Source: Owenia fusiformis
Lineage: Eukaryota; Annelida; Polychaeta; Sabellida; Oweniidae
Assembly: GCA_903813345.2 (NCBI GenBank)
Contig: CAIIXF020000009.1
Span: 34,775,759-34,839,758 of the forward strand
Direction: 5' to 3'
Length of the DNA stretch: 64,000 nt
Positions within the stretch are counted from its first letter, which is position 1. Each line of letters starts with the position of its first letter. Shown one piece after another: positions 47,201 through 57,481 of this stretch. The position numbers were made by a program, and so were the translations under genes. A model generated the notes under the pieces. The model worked only from the letters and a program-made list of their open reading frames with translations. It did not search any database and was not told where the DNA came from.

Positions 47201-47614
47201 CTGATGTGAAATATAATCTGCCAAATGTCAAAAATCAAAAAATTGCAAAATCAAACAAGCATCAATTAACCCAACTTACAGTAGCATGATAATCTTCAAA
47301 TACAATGAATATATTTCAACAAAAACTGAAATATTTCCTAGCGAGAGTCCTGTCATGCAACTAAATATTAATCAACATGGGCTTTCAAGATAAATTAAGC
47401 CCATGGTATTAATATAATCTGATCCATTTACGGATTAATAGTTAGTGTGAAATAATGGATTTTGACAAATCTGCATATTTTTATGCTCATACTCATCTGC
47501 TAAAAGCATCATTTGGAGAATAGGTCACTGCACTCTATTATACAGTTACAGTTATATGTAATGCTGATTGATTGGCACTACCTTCATGTCAGATCTTTTC
47601 TCCAAAGACACCAT
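47201..47614 (-). other. Probable 3' UTR/flank of the MFSD6-like gene
   Basis: No open frame of note. The segment directly follows the stop codon on the minus strand; no canonical AATAAA was identified with confidence. Confidence 0.4.
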
Positions 47615-50116
47615 CTATTTTATATAAGGTGAATCAAATCTTTTGTTTTTCTTGGATGTGTCATCATGAAGTGCTATCTCCAACCAATCGTCCTCAAACA
47701 TGGCAGATGTATCACTATTTTCATCCTCATTTTGCCAGGAACTTAGTCTCTTGTAGCGTACAACACTTTCTGGGTGTTTACAACATTTTTGTACGGCAAT
47801 AAACACCAAACACCACACAATAGCTATGATTGCAGAACCATCATACAACACCCTGTAGCCATAGTGATCATACACCAAACCGGATAGTAGACTCCCAAGC
47901 GCATATCCAAATCCGGTATATACAGCATGTAGGCTACCATGAATGTTGGATGATAGTGACGGATGATCTTCAAACCCCTGGTATGAATTCACAGCAGCCC
48001 AAAGTGCCGTAAATGAGAGGGAATGTAGGAGTTCAATAGGAAGGATAGCCCAGGGGTTCCAAAGGAAGGAATAATAGATAAACCTACCACTTAATGCAAC
48101 CATTGCTATTGCCACTACAGCTGTGTTGGAGAGTTTCCTTACAAGACCTTTACTAATGAAGAGTAGAGGAATCTCAGAGAGGGCTGCCACCGATATTGCA
48201 AGTCCCATTTGTAGTACGCTGCCACCTATATCCTCCACCAACCATAAAAGCAGGTTGTTAATCCCAGCGAAGAGAGCACCAACAATGAATACAGTCAATA
48301 CATAGAATGCGCTATGATATGTGCCAAACAACACTTTGAAAGCTTTCCATTGCTTGTGACGAACAACCTCCTTCTTTGCTTGGTGTATTGGGTAGACAAA
48401 CGCCACAATGAAGGCAACACCAGCTATAATGCCAAACACAAAGAAATGTAGCATAAAACTGTTCATATGGAATACACATCCACTTGTTCCATTCACTATT
48501 GATGCAATCATGGAAGCAAACAGGGCAACAGCCAATGATGAGTACACGCTATATTGGCCAAATTTTTCCAAAGAGTCAGCACAGTCGAGAAAATCATATA
48601 ATGCTCCATCAGCAATTTTGTTGACAGGACATGAGAGAAGCTCCCCAAGAATGACAAGGAACAGCACCAGGATGAAGGCCTTGTATTTTGACTGGTTTAC
48701 TTTATCTTGCAAACTCCTAAACTTGGCTTGGAATGTATCAATCAGATTTTCGATTCCTCGTCTCTTACGATTTCCATTGCCGTAATTATTTTTCCTTATA
48801 TTCTGTAAGAGCTCTAGATTATTGTTAGTGTCCAGCTTCTCATAATAACTAATCAACTCTCTTACTTGTTTGAGACTTAGATCGGAATCTTCAATATCAT
48901 CCTGAGTTATGCCTATTTCTCTAAGCTTGGACTTCTCCCAATGTTGTAATTGATTCCATACTATGGAGGCTTTATATTTCTTCGAGGCAGAAGATTGACT
49001 GATTCTTGGTTCAGACTGTTCTCCTTTTTCAGCAATTCTATTTTTCTGAGATTCTCCACTCTTGCCACTCACAATATGTCCATATTTATCATATTTGGGA
49101 TTAATTCCATCTTCTTCATTCTTGGAATATTTGCCATAGGAATTTCTATTTGTAGAGCTTGGTATTGGGACTCCTTTAACATGTTTATCAGTCAAGTCTT
49201 TATCAGTCTTAGGGTAACTATCAGGATCAAGTCCATCATTCCCAAAAGGAAGTAGAGGAGACAGTCCCCCGTTTGGATTTCTATTAAAAAAATCTGTAAG
49301 GCTTGGAAGAGTATCATCCTTTTTCTGATGTTGCTTATCATCTGCATCAAATATAGCATTGGGACTGGGAGTGGTCCTGTCTGATTTTTCAGGTAATGGC
49401 CTTGGGGAAGTTATAGGCTTTACTATGTCAGCAATATTGTTTGAAGGCACAGTTTTTGGTACATTGGAAGTGTACAAGGTGCTAGTGCTAGTAAGCACAG
49501 ATGTCGTGCTAGTTGTGGTTGTGGAAGACGATGTGAAGGCACTGGTTCTGTTTGTAGTCTCACCAGTGGATGACTCTGGTGTCGTAGAAGTTGAGACGGT
49601 TTTAGATATTGAGACAGTATTGGTTGTAAGTTGAATTGTTCCATTCTGAATAGTGGTTAAAGGCAAAGTTGTTAGTCCACTATGTATGGGTGGGAATGTT
49701 GCATTGAGAGACGCGCCACATTGAAGTACATTTGTTTCATCGCCTGCAGGGACCAATAGAAGACTAAGATTTGCAGCAATCATAAAGAATAGAGAAAATA
49801 GGAGAACAAATCTTTGCTTGTTGAACCGACTCACGCAGGACATCCACATTGGTGTTGAAATAAGTCCAGAAAATGCTTTTGCTGCACATATTATCCCAAC
49901 CTGTGTAGCTGTCAGCCCTAACTGTCGATAATACAGTGTAAGGAATGGAAACAAACACGCCTTCGCTCCTGACAACAGGAAATGAAATGCATTGGATATA
50001 GACAATGCCTTCATCACGTTCACTTGCTCAGACTTTGGCATTTTCATATAAACAATTCCTCCCTTGTCTGAGAGCCCAGTCCTTGATATTTCAATGCGCA
50101 GGTTGTTGCTGTTCAT
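47615..50116 (-). CDS. MFSD6-like: MFSD6-like major facilitator superfamily protein
   Basis: A polytopic membrane protein of about 833 residues. The N-terminal block (FHFLLSGAKACLFPFLTLYY, then RQLGLTATQVGIICAAKAFS, and a cytosolic SRFNKQRF link) and the C-terminal block (GALFAGINNLLLWLVEDIGG through SSNIHGSLHAVYTGFGYALG and SGLVYDHYGYRVLYDG) match the MFSD6/MFS_1-like family. Its members are orphan transporters related to the mouse MHC-I receptor MMR2; the substrate is unknown. A hydrophilic region of about 360 residues separates the first helices from the rest. It is Ser/Thr-rich with NGT and NRT sites, then charged. The last helices end at QKCCKH before a short acidic tail. The coding sequence is one exon. 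The frame's upstream GTG (50146) is not a likely start; the first in-frame ATG is at 50116 and others are at 50047 and 50041. A splice acceptor lies at 50195-50194. Confidence 0.88.
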   Translation of the reverse strand: MNSNNLRIEISRTGLSDKGGIVYMKMPKSEQVNVMKALSISNAFHFLLSGAKACLFPFLTLYYRQLGLTATQVGIICAAKAFSGLISTPMWMSCVSRFNKQRFVLLFSLFFMIAANLSLLLVPAGDETNVLQCGASLNATFPPIHSGLTTLPLTTIQNGTIQLTTNTVSISKTVSTSTTPESSTGETTNRTSAFTSSSTTTTSTTSVLTSTSTLYTSNVPKTVPSNNIADIVKPITSPRPLPEKSDRTTPSPNAIFDADDKQHQKKDDTLPSLTDFFNRNPNGGLSPLLPFGNDGLDPDSYPKTDKDLTDKHVKGVPIPSSTNRNSYGKYSKNEEDGINPKYDKYGHIVSGKSGESQKNRIAEKGEQSEPRISQSSASKKYKASIVWNQLQHWEKSKLREIGITQDDIEDSDLSLKQVRELISYYEKLDTNNNLELLQNIRKNNYGNGNRKRRGIENLIDTFQAKFRSLQDKVNQSKYKAFILVLFLVILGELLSCPVNKIADGALYDFLDCADSLEKFGQYSVYSSLAVALFASMIASIVNGTSGCVFHMNSFMLHFFVFGIIAGVAFIVAFVYPIHQAKKEVVRHKQWKAFKVLFGTYHSAFYVLTVFIVGALFAGINNLLLWLVEDIGGSVLQMGLAISVAALSEIPLLFISKGLVRKLSNTAVVAIAMVALSGRFIYYSFLWNPWAILPIELLHSLSFTALWAAVNSYQGFEDHPSLSSNIHGSLHAVYTGFGYALGSLLSGLVYDHYGYRVLYDGSAIIAIVWCLVFIAVQKCCKHPESVVRYKRLSSWQNEDENSDTSAMFEDDWLEIALHDDTSKKNKRFDSPYIK

Positions 50117-50183
50117 TGATGAAACGTAAGTTCTTTGGTCTCCCACTGTGTTTTATGTATGATGCCTCACTAGGCTTGGTCAT
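50091..50183 (-). promoter_or_regulatory. Upstream ORF overlapping the MFSD6-like start
   Basis: After the splice acceptor (TTTTGTTTTTCAG, exon from 50193) the first ATG, at 50183 in good context (CACCATGA), opens a 30-codon frame ending TGA at 50091. It is out of frame with the transporter and runs past its first ATG (50116), so ribosomes would need leaky scanning, or would reinitiate at 50047 or 50041. This may reduce translation, or may mean the true start is 50047. Confidence 0.5.
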
Positions 50184-50219
50184 GGTGACAGACCTGAAAA
50201 ACAAAATTCTTGTTTTATC

Positions 50220-50884
50220 ATTTCATATAACAATCTTCATAGATATTTTATTCTTAAATACTTGTTGAAATTAAAGTACATGTATTTCATTATGTTTTAG
50301 ATTCCCAGTATAAAAAAATTGCATTGCCAATTAGAAAGCCACTAAAACTGAACATTAAAAACAGTTCCTGAAGATACTGTAGAGGAGGGAAAATATCGCA
50401 ACAGATTTCGGACAGTCATATGTTGGATTTTAACTATTTTCTCAGGATTTGCATATGTTAGGCCAATGCATTATCACCAGGAAAAGCACTCATAGAGATG
50501 ATAAAAAAATAATTTTGACTCTGAGACAGGGAAGATGCAAACAACCCGCCAACATGTTTTTTCTGAAATGTTGTCCTGATTTTCAACCCCTTCCACCCCT
50601 GCTTTTTCAATTTTTGTTGTATCAATATGTTGCGTTTTGACACACAATTAAACCCTTTAAGGGATAAGTGATTCCTCCAGGAGTTTTAAAGATATCCATT
50701 ATGGGTGACCAAAATTAGCTGTAAGCAATGGATTGCATGAGTTTTCCCTATGGGAAAAAAACATAGGAAATATTGTTTTCCACTTTATCGAAGAGGAATT
50801 ACTCATTCCTTTGAAGGGGTTAACTGTGGCTAAAAACGCAACATATTGATGCAACAATAAGATAGACAGACATGTAGATGTACT
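50220..50884. other. Intergenic/intron upstream of the MFSD6-like gene
   Basis: AT-rich, no coding signal. A first exon and promoter of the minus-strand gene may lie here or beyond but were not identified. Confidence 0.4.
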
Positions 50885-51105
50885 CAGAGCTGTCAAGTGT
50901 CCCGCGAATGGCGGGATTATCCCGCGAATTTGATCAAAATTAGGCTAATTCGCGTGTCCCGCATTGTCCCGCGAAGTCCCGCAAAATGTGGCTTTGACCT
51001 CCGCGAATTTCCGAAATTGTTGCAATCCCCTATATTTTGATTATCTTATCTTATATAAGAAGCTAAGTTTTTGCACTTTTGAGGAGTAAAGTTTACGTAA
51101 TTTTA

Positions 51106-52420
51106 AGTACCTAGCATGCTGTTGTTTGGTATCAAAATAAAGGGGAAGGGATCAACTTTCATTTTAATTACGAAAATAGGGATGTAGGTCACAAATAGTT
51201 CCAACGTTGGCCTTTTTACTACCCGTGTGGCCTTCATCTCAGAACTGAACAAATGTTAGCAAACGCGAGTTACAATAAATGGACGCTGATATCTAGAAAG
51301 GGTTTGTATAAAAAACCGGGTACCGGGTAGTAAATCCTCCATGCTGGGTTCAAACTTGGTAACCGGTACCCGGTCAAAAAAAAACGGGTACCCTAAAAAC
51401 GAAAAATACGAATATATAACATAATTAGATTATGAGAAAACGTGTTAGATTTGTTTTGAATTTGCAAAAATGTATGTAACATGATTCAAAATTGAGCTAG
51501 AAGCTTCAAATAAAAAGCATATTTTAAGGCACTTTTGTTCCTCTATCGTAATGGCCATATTTTCATTGGTTATGGGGGGGGGGTGCACCATCGCACCCTC
51601 TCCTGGCTACGCCTATGACATTGTAAGACACAACAATTTACAATTCAGTGGACATTTTGTCATAAATTGGGATCACTTAATTATGATTAATAATCAAAAT
51701 CTTACACGTTGCATCATGTAAATTAACACACGTCACCTCTCTGCTAAAGCAACGATAGCTATTTACAGATTTAAATCATAATCAAAACAATTCACGTACC
51801 AACATACGAACTATTGAAAATAGAGTAAGATTGATTTGTCTTGTTTTTCAAATCGTCTTACAATGTCATTGGCGTAGCCAGGAGGGGGTGCGATCGCACC
51901 CCCCCCCCCCCCTTCATTACCAATGGAAATTTGACCAAGATGATAGAGGAAGAAAAGAGCCTTAAAATGCTTTTTATTTGAAGCTTCTAGCTCAATTTTG
52001 AAGGAAGTTACATACATTTTTGTAAATTCAAAACAAATCTTACACGTTTTCTAATGATCTAATTATGTTGTGTATTCGTATATTTCGTCTTTTGGTTTTT
52101 TTCGACCGGGTACCAAGTTTGAACCCAGCATGGAGGATTTACTACCCGGTACCCGGTTTTTTATACAAACCCTATCTAGAAAATTAACCTCATTCTCTAT
52201 AATTTGATGTAGATTAATCGAACCCCTATATCATGGGCTTTCAATTGAAAGCCCATGCCTACAGTATATGAATAGGTACATTTTAATATGTAACATTATG
52301 GGGGTTTGCGTGCGTTTCATAGTTGGTCACGACGCCAGAAGTGCAAAGTATTGTTCCGAATTTTTGAATTTCGTGTTAGATTACGGTAATCACACCTGAA
52401 GCATGGTTTTTGTTTTTGAT
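51106..52420 (+). repeat. Repeat R, copy 1 (interrupted; copy 2 at 54699-55075)
   Basis: Shared ordered blocks are TTTGGTATCAAAATAAAG, AATTACGAAAATAG, AGCAAACGCGAGTTACAATA, CTATAATTTGATGTAG, AATCGAACCCCTATAT, TTTCATAGTTGGTCACGA and AGTGCAAAGTATTGTT. Copy 1 is interrupted by the foldback at 51300-52172, whereas copy 2 shows the empty site. Confidence 0.85.
51300..52172. mobile_element. 873-bp foldback element with 10-bp target duplication
   Basis: Termini GGGTTTGTATAAAAAACCGG in inverted orientation, followed by GGTACCGGGTAGTAAATCCT. Arms of about 330 bp end inward at GGCTACGCC/GGCGTAGCC with poly-G/poly-C and a centre at about 51640-51860. An exact 10-bp duplication, TATCTAGAAA, lies at 51290-51299 and 52173-52182. 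An 8-10 bp duplication with long inverted arms fits Mutator-like or classical foldback elements; no transposase is present. Confidence 0.9.
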
Positions 52421-52928
52421 AAATTACAATAAAGTTTAATAATATTCCTATGCGTATTTTGTGAAATTGTGTTGACGTTTATTTAAGTTACAATGTAACG
52501 GTGCATTATATTTGATTAATCAGTATCTGAAAGTTTGATTTAAGTACTTCTACACGCTTTTACATTAGTCCCAATCACGCAAATCCCTTGAATGTCCCGG
52601 GACATCCTGCAAATTTAGGTGGATGTCCCGCGAAATCCCGCAAATTTAGGGCACTTTGTCTAAAAAATCTGTCCCTCTATGAAGTTTTTGGTGGTACACC
52701 TGTTAACTGTCCCGCAATTAGGGTGTTTGTCCCTCGAATGGTCCCGCGAAATCCAGCGAATTTGATAAAAAAAAATCTCCTATTAGCGCAATCACGCAAA
52801 TCCCTTAAATGTCCCGCAAAATCCCGCGAATTTAGTAGATGTCCCGCAAAATCCCGCGAATTTTGGGCACTGGGTCTAAAAAATCTGTCCCGCGAGAAAA
52901 TCTTTAGGGGTTGACAGTACTGTGTACT

Positions 52929-54034
52929 TAAGGACAGAGCAGTTCTTTAATCCCCCAAACTTCGGAATAATGATCTTATGCTAAATATAAAATAAATTAG
53001 CCTAAGCCACCCCCATTTTTCAATTCAGGATTTGTATCGTGAGTTTTGGTCTTATTACCCTAAATACCTCATAAAAAAATTCAAAACAATCAAGTAATGT
53101 AGTGATCAAAACATTACTAAATCTTTTGGATCGCTACAGATCTATAATCGATGGTTGTTTTCTGCGATGGTGATTTCTACTAGATGTCTTCAAGATTTGT
53201 TTAATATTACAGACGTGTAAAGGGATATACAGAAATATGTTTCTTTGTTTTGGCGTTTGGTTTATTGGTAGATTAGGCTAGTTGGTTGCTTGGTAGGTTG
53301 TTTGTATGATTGGTTGTATGACTGGTACATTAAGTTGAGGGCAGTTGAGCGTTTTGAGGCATAAAATGAAAAAAAATTCTAACCTTGCTAGGAATGTTAG
53401 GTACCTGGTCACCCAGCTACCGTTGTTTTACAATAACCCTACAGTGGGGGACATAAAGAATTACAAAAGCTATGGAAATTACATGCTGTCGCACATGTTA
53501 TAAATTTTTACCTCAGTGTATTCAGTGCTCTATTTTCTCAGTCCTAGTAATTCCAGATATAGTGGAATTCGTGTCCATAATGACAAATAAGAACTTAAAA
53601 ATTTGAAGTGGAATTCACATGTTAATGCCGACTCTTCAAATGTTGAGGTGATTTTGGAGCCCGATTGCACTGCAATGTGGATTGGCTCCCAGAATGCAAC
53701 ATGACACGTGTCAGCTTTCAAAATGCTGTTTCGCCATTTTGAAATCTGTCACGAGTAAATAAGGTTACCTGATGTTGCATTCTGGGAGACAATCCTCCTT
53801 GGATCACAAACATGGCGATTCATGAAAACATTCATTCGATTTGGTAGGGATTTATCCATCATTTGCAGGTATGAAGCTTTGGATTCTTTTATTGTGCTAC
53901 TAAAAGTGAATGGGAATTATTTTTCTATCGCTTGGGAGAGTTTGAGACACTAAACTTAGAATTTAGCTCATTGTGACAACTTTTGAGGGTTGAGATCTAT
54001 TTTTGTCCATCACTTTAGTTTACATGTACATGTA
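52929..54034. other. Intergenic; small palindrome, no gene seen
   Basis: Contains a degenerate TTGG-rich simple sequence (53265-53325) and an inverted repeat at 53683-53805 in which GGATTGGCTCCCAGAATGCA is mirrored by TGCATTCTGGGAGACAATCC. A third copy is at 33112-33141. Confidence 0.6.
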
Positions 54035-54118
54035 GAGTCCATTTCACTGCTTCATTTCGTCAGTAGAACGGCAAATATAAGAAATTGGGAGACCATTGTG
54101 CAATAATATACGTAAAGG

Positions 54119-54148
54119 CTAGAGTACCGACAATTGTCGGTACTCTAG
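54119..54148. repeat. 30-bp perfect palindrome with ACCGACAATTGTCGGT core
   Basis: CTAGAGTACCGACAA is directly followed by its own exact complement, with no loop. Two half-sites (GCTAGAGGACCGACAA) follow at about 54168 and 54219. Confidence 0.95.
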
Positions 54149-54698
54149 ACTCTGATGTGGTGGCACGCTAGAGGACCGACAAATAAATTGTCGGTGCGGC
54201 AGATATGCTGTGTTTACACGCTAGAGGACCGACAAATATTGATTTTCGAATTTTCTGGCGCATGCGCAATGGGCGGGGGATATTTCAGATATCATACGGA
54301 TATTTTGGGAACAAGTGCAAAACCCGGGGAGGGCATTAGCCCCGGCTACCCGGGGATTACCAAACCCAGTCAAAAAATGGTAGCCCGGGAACAGGGAATG
54401 GTAGTAAACGTTGAAAACCCAATAAAAAACATGAACAAGTAAGACGTTAGAGAGCTATTAATGCAGAGTAAACGGCTATATATATTCGTAACAGACAGGA
54501 TATTTCTCCTGTGCCGATCACGCGTAGAAAGGGGCGTTTGCTACCCATTAGATAGAAGAAAATAGCTAGAATGTTTTTTATTTGAAGCTTATCGTATGGT
54601 ATGAGGTTCCATATCCATCCGCCAATATAGTCCGCCTATATAGTCCATTTAAAAACCTGTGGTATCGTTCTAAATAACCCATAGTTGGCTTCTAGGGT

Positions 54699-55075
54699 AC
54701 CTAGTATGCCACTATTTGGTATCAAAATAAAGAGGAGTTCAACTTTAATTTGAATTACGAAAATAGCGATGAAGGTCAAAATAGTTCCGAACGTGAGCAT
54801 GTTTACTACGCGTTTGCCCGTCATATCAGAATTGAGGAAGTGGTAGCAAACGCGAGTTACAATAAACAGACGCTGATATCTCAAAAAGTAACCTGACTCC
54901 CTATAATTTGATGTAGGTCAATCGAACCCCTATATGGACAGGTGCATTTTGATATATAACACTATGGGGGGTAAGCGTTTCATAGTTGGTCACGAACGCC
55001 ATAAGTGCAAAGTATTGTTATGAATTTTCGAATTTGGTGTTGGATTACGGTACTCATACCTTATAGCACAATTTT
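54699..55075 (+). repeat. Repeat R, copy 2 (uninterrupted)
   Basis: Same blocks as copy 1 without the foldback. At the corresponding point it reads GCTGATATCTCAAAAAGTAA, that is, no duplication. Confidence 0.85.
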
Positions 55076-55442
55076 TGATGGAAGTTGCATTTGGCTCCCT
55101 TAGTTAATGGCCACGATTCAATCTCGCATGAGAGAGCTACCAAACGCAAAGTAAACAGTGATATATTCCAAATGAGATATTTCTCCTGTGCCATGGCGTA
55201 TAGTAAGGGTAGAGGTCGACGGGGGCGAAAGCATCCCCTCCCCTAAAGTATATATCGACCCATTTGATAGAACAAGAAAAGAGCTTTAAAATGTTTTTTA
55301 ATTGAAGCTTGTAGGACAATTTTGATGGAAGTTGAATCAATTTTTGTCGAAATAAATTATGGCTCACTACAAGTTAATGCCTGTACGATTCCATACTGCA
55401 AAAGAAGCACTATGCCCCCCCCCCCCTCAAAAGAAAAAAGTA

Positions 55443-55515
55443 GGTCCTGCCGCGATTCGAACTCGGGACCGAGTGTTTTAAAGTCGTGCTCGCTAACCAC
55501 TAGACTACAAGTGAT
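55443..55515 (-). tRNA. tRNA-like pseudogene or SINE head
   Basis: On the minus strand an A box (TAGTCTAGTGG) and a near-consensus B box (GAGTTCGAATC) are correctly spaced. An anticodon arm with loop TTAAAAC would give anticodon AAA (Phe) and lies between them. The T stem is mostly paired, but the acceptor strands (ATCACTT against CAGGACC) do not pair, so it is not a functional tRNA. It sits inside foldback copy B and may be a SINE remnant. Confidence 0.55.
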
Positions 55516-55600
55516 GAGGTTATTTCAAGAAGTAAAAGTAGTGGATTTATTTATGAAATTGTCGGCTCTCTAGCAAAAACACGTAGCAGCCACTTGCGTA

Positions 55601-55711
55601 CCGACAATTGTCGGTTCTCTATCTGGCACTACTAGGTGACGATAGAGTGCCGACAATTGTCGGTACCCCAGCAAATACCCCTGGACAGTCTCCAGTACCG
55701 ACAATTGTCGG
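55601..55711. repeat. Three more copies of the CCGACAATTGTCGG palindrome
   Basis: Perfect 14-bp cores lie at 55601-55614, 55650-55663 and 55698-55711. The last is extended on both sides (CTCCAG/CTGGAG) with one mismatch. Together with the cluster at 54119-54241 they flank repeat R copy 2, like subterminal repeats of an inner element. Confidence 0.9.
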
Positions 55712-56089
55712 TCCTGGAGCCACTCCGAATAATATATGGAAAAGTATATTCATAATGTACATGAATGACATTTGTATATCTTGGATTGCTTCTAGTTTGG
55801 CTTATAAAGTGTGTGGCCTCTTATATTTGGATGTTTCTCTGCCATGTTATTTTCAATAAGATTACATGGCTGAAATTCTTCAAATTACAAGACGGCACAG
55901 GCTTATTGCACAAAAAACCAAAAAATCTGAAATATAAAAATGTCATTCATGTACATTATGAATATACTTTTCCATATATTATTGCACAATGGTCTCCCAA
56001 TTTCTTATTTTTGCCGTTCTACTGACGAAATGAAGCAGTGAAATGGACTCTAAGCAAGCATGCGCAGCAGTTCCAGCCATAACGATTCC

Positions 56090-56212
56090 AAGGAAGTTGA
56101 GCTGAGCGGGGTGATGTTGGCAACAATTTCTACAAACGACTAGATATTACCTTGGTAAAAGTCTAACCAAGGAAGCTGAGCGGGGTGAAAATATTTTGGC
56201 AATAATTTCTAC
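56090..56212. repeat. Two-copy tandem repeat, about 75-bp unit
   Basis: AAGGAAG(T/C)TGAGCTGAGCGG-like sequence, GGCAA(C/T)AATTTCTACAAAC and the CTTGGT/ACCAAGG words occur twice. Confidence 0.65.
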
Positions 56213-57481
56213 AAACAAGTTTGTCCACTGTGATGTTTTGTGTCGACTTCTACACAAAGATAGTACCTTGCATAATATGTAGCTAAATTTCCAATATTCA
56301 CGGTTGGAAATTAACTTGAAACTACATTTTGGAACTCCATAAACTCTCTATAATAAAAGAAAAATACCTGTTGATTTTTTACATAGCCCATAACAAGTGA
56401 CGTATGCGATTAACTTTTACGACATAAAATGTGGTAATTATGCGAACGATTGAAAATAAGTTTGTCGTTCGTATCTGATCGATGATACTGTCAATCAAAA
56501 TGCATCACTAAAAATACATGTAGGTTATTTCTCGGTATAAATGAGTTGTAGAATTTTCTCAGTATTTTTAAAAATACCGAGGTTCTCCCGAGCGAACCGG
56601 GAGCGAACATATTCAAACAAGAGGAAAGTGCTACAGACGTTCGTTATTCAAACGGAGTATTACACCATCAGTCGTCCGAAATATAAATATCTTTTACACA
56701 CGTCTTTTTGTCCTCAATTACGCGTGAGTACTCTATATTTCACATCAAAAATTATTCGTAGGATATTTATTACCAAATTGCTCACCAAAAGTCGTTGGTA
56801 CACAAGCTGTAAATCTACACTGATAGAGAATTAATTTACAGGGGCGGATCTGGGATTGGGAACAAACAAGGTGGGGGGGGGGGGGGGTGGGCACTGACCT
56901 CTGCCAGATTACTTTTTCTTCAGTGGTGTCTAGGCTCAATAAATATACTCAAGGACAAGACACAAGATCTTCGGAAAATTTATTTTTCCTTGATTTTGGA
57001 GTCAGTTTACACTTGTCATACCGCAAACGATGTGTACTGTTGTTCGCTTCAAATCCAATCACTAAAGCCACACATCCAAGAAAGCGTCTGTAATAAAAGC
57101 TTAAAATAAGCAAGCATTTATTTAATGGAGTGCGTCGGCTATTTCCGTTGTTCAAATGTTTATTCCCGAAGTCAAATTTACTTCTGAGAATGTGACGCCA
57201 CTCCGGATGACGTCCCCGGGATGACGTCTTATCAGAGATTACCGAGAAGTCCCATGACGTTTCTTTAAACTCCTGTAAAAACAATAACAATGGTTTGTTA
57301 GGGTATGTGATCCTTTACTTTCATTGGCTGTTAGTGTTGCGATGTGACGTAATTAGACGAACAACATCGGACACTGCCGGAAATTACCGAAGCTCTCCAA
57401 GTTATCTTTACCCTCTGAAAATTTGAAATAAATGTCCCGGGAAAATTTGATTTACAGCGTCAATAATTGATATCACTCAAT
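56213..57481. other. Intergenic, CRE-like sites, no gene seen
   Basis: Several TGACG half-sites (GATGACGTCC, GATGACGTCTTA, CATGACG, GTGACGTAA) cluster at 57190-57355 and could belong to a promoter, but no transcript can be tied to them. A G run lies at 56872-56888. Confidence 0.4.

Larger units (their letters stand above)
50885..52922. mobile_element. TIR element with subterminal TGTCCCGCGAAT repeats and nested cargo
   Basis: Ends CAGAGCTGTCAA (left) and CAGTACTGTCAA (right, inverted) are flanked by TGTACT at 50879-50884 and 52923-52928. Both subterminal zones (50892-51010 and 52560-52905) are full of GTCCCGCGAA and TCCCGCAAAT words. Short CAG-ended TIRs with subterminal repeats are hAT-like, but hAT duplications are usually 8 bp, so the superfamily is left open. 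The core holds repeat R, which is itself split by a foldback element. Confidence 0.7.
54035..56050. mobile_element. Foldback element, copy B (copy A at 29736-30621), TA target site
   Basis: Termini GAGTCCATTTCACTGCTTCA at the left and the exact inverse at the right are flanked by TA (54033-54034, 56051-56052). Arms run inward through CGTCAGTAGAACGGCAAATA and GACCATTGTGCAATAATATA. The right half (55774-55990) matches copy A. The middle carries different cargo: two clusters of a CCGACAATTGTCGG palindrome, repeat R copy 2 and a tRNA-like sequence. Confidence 0.88.
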
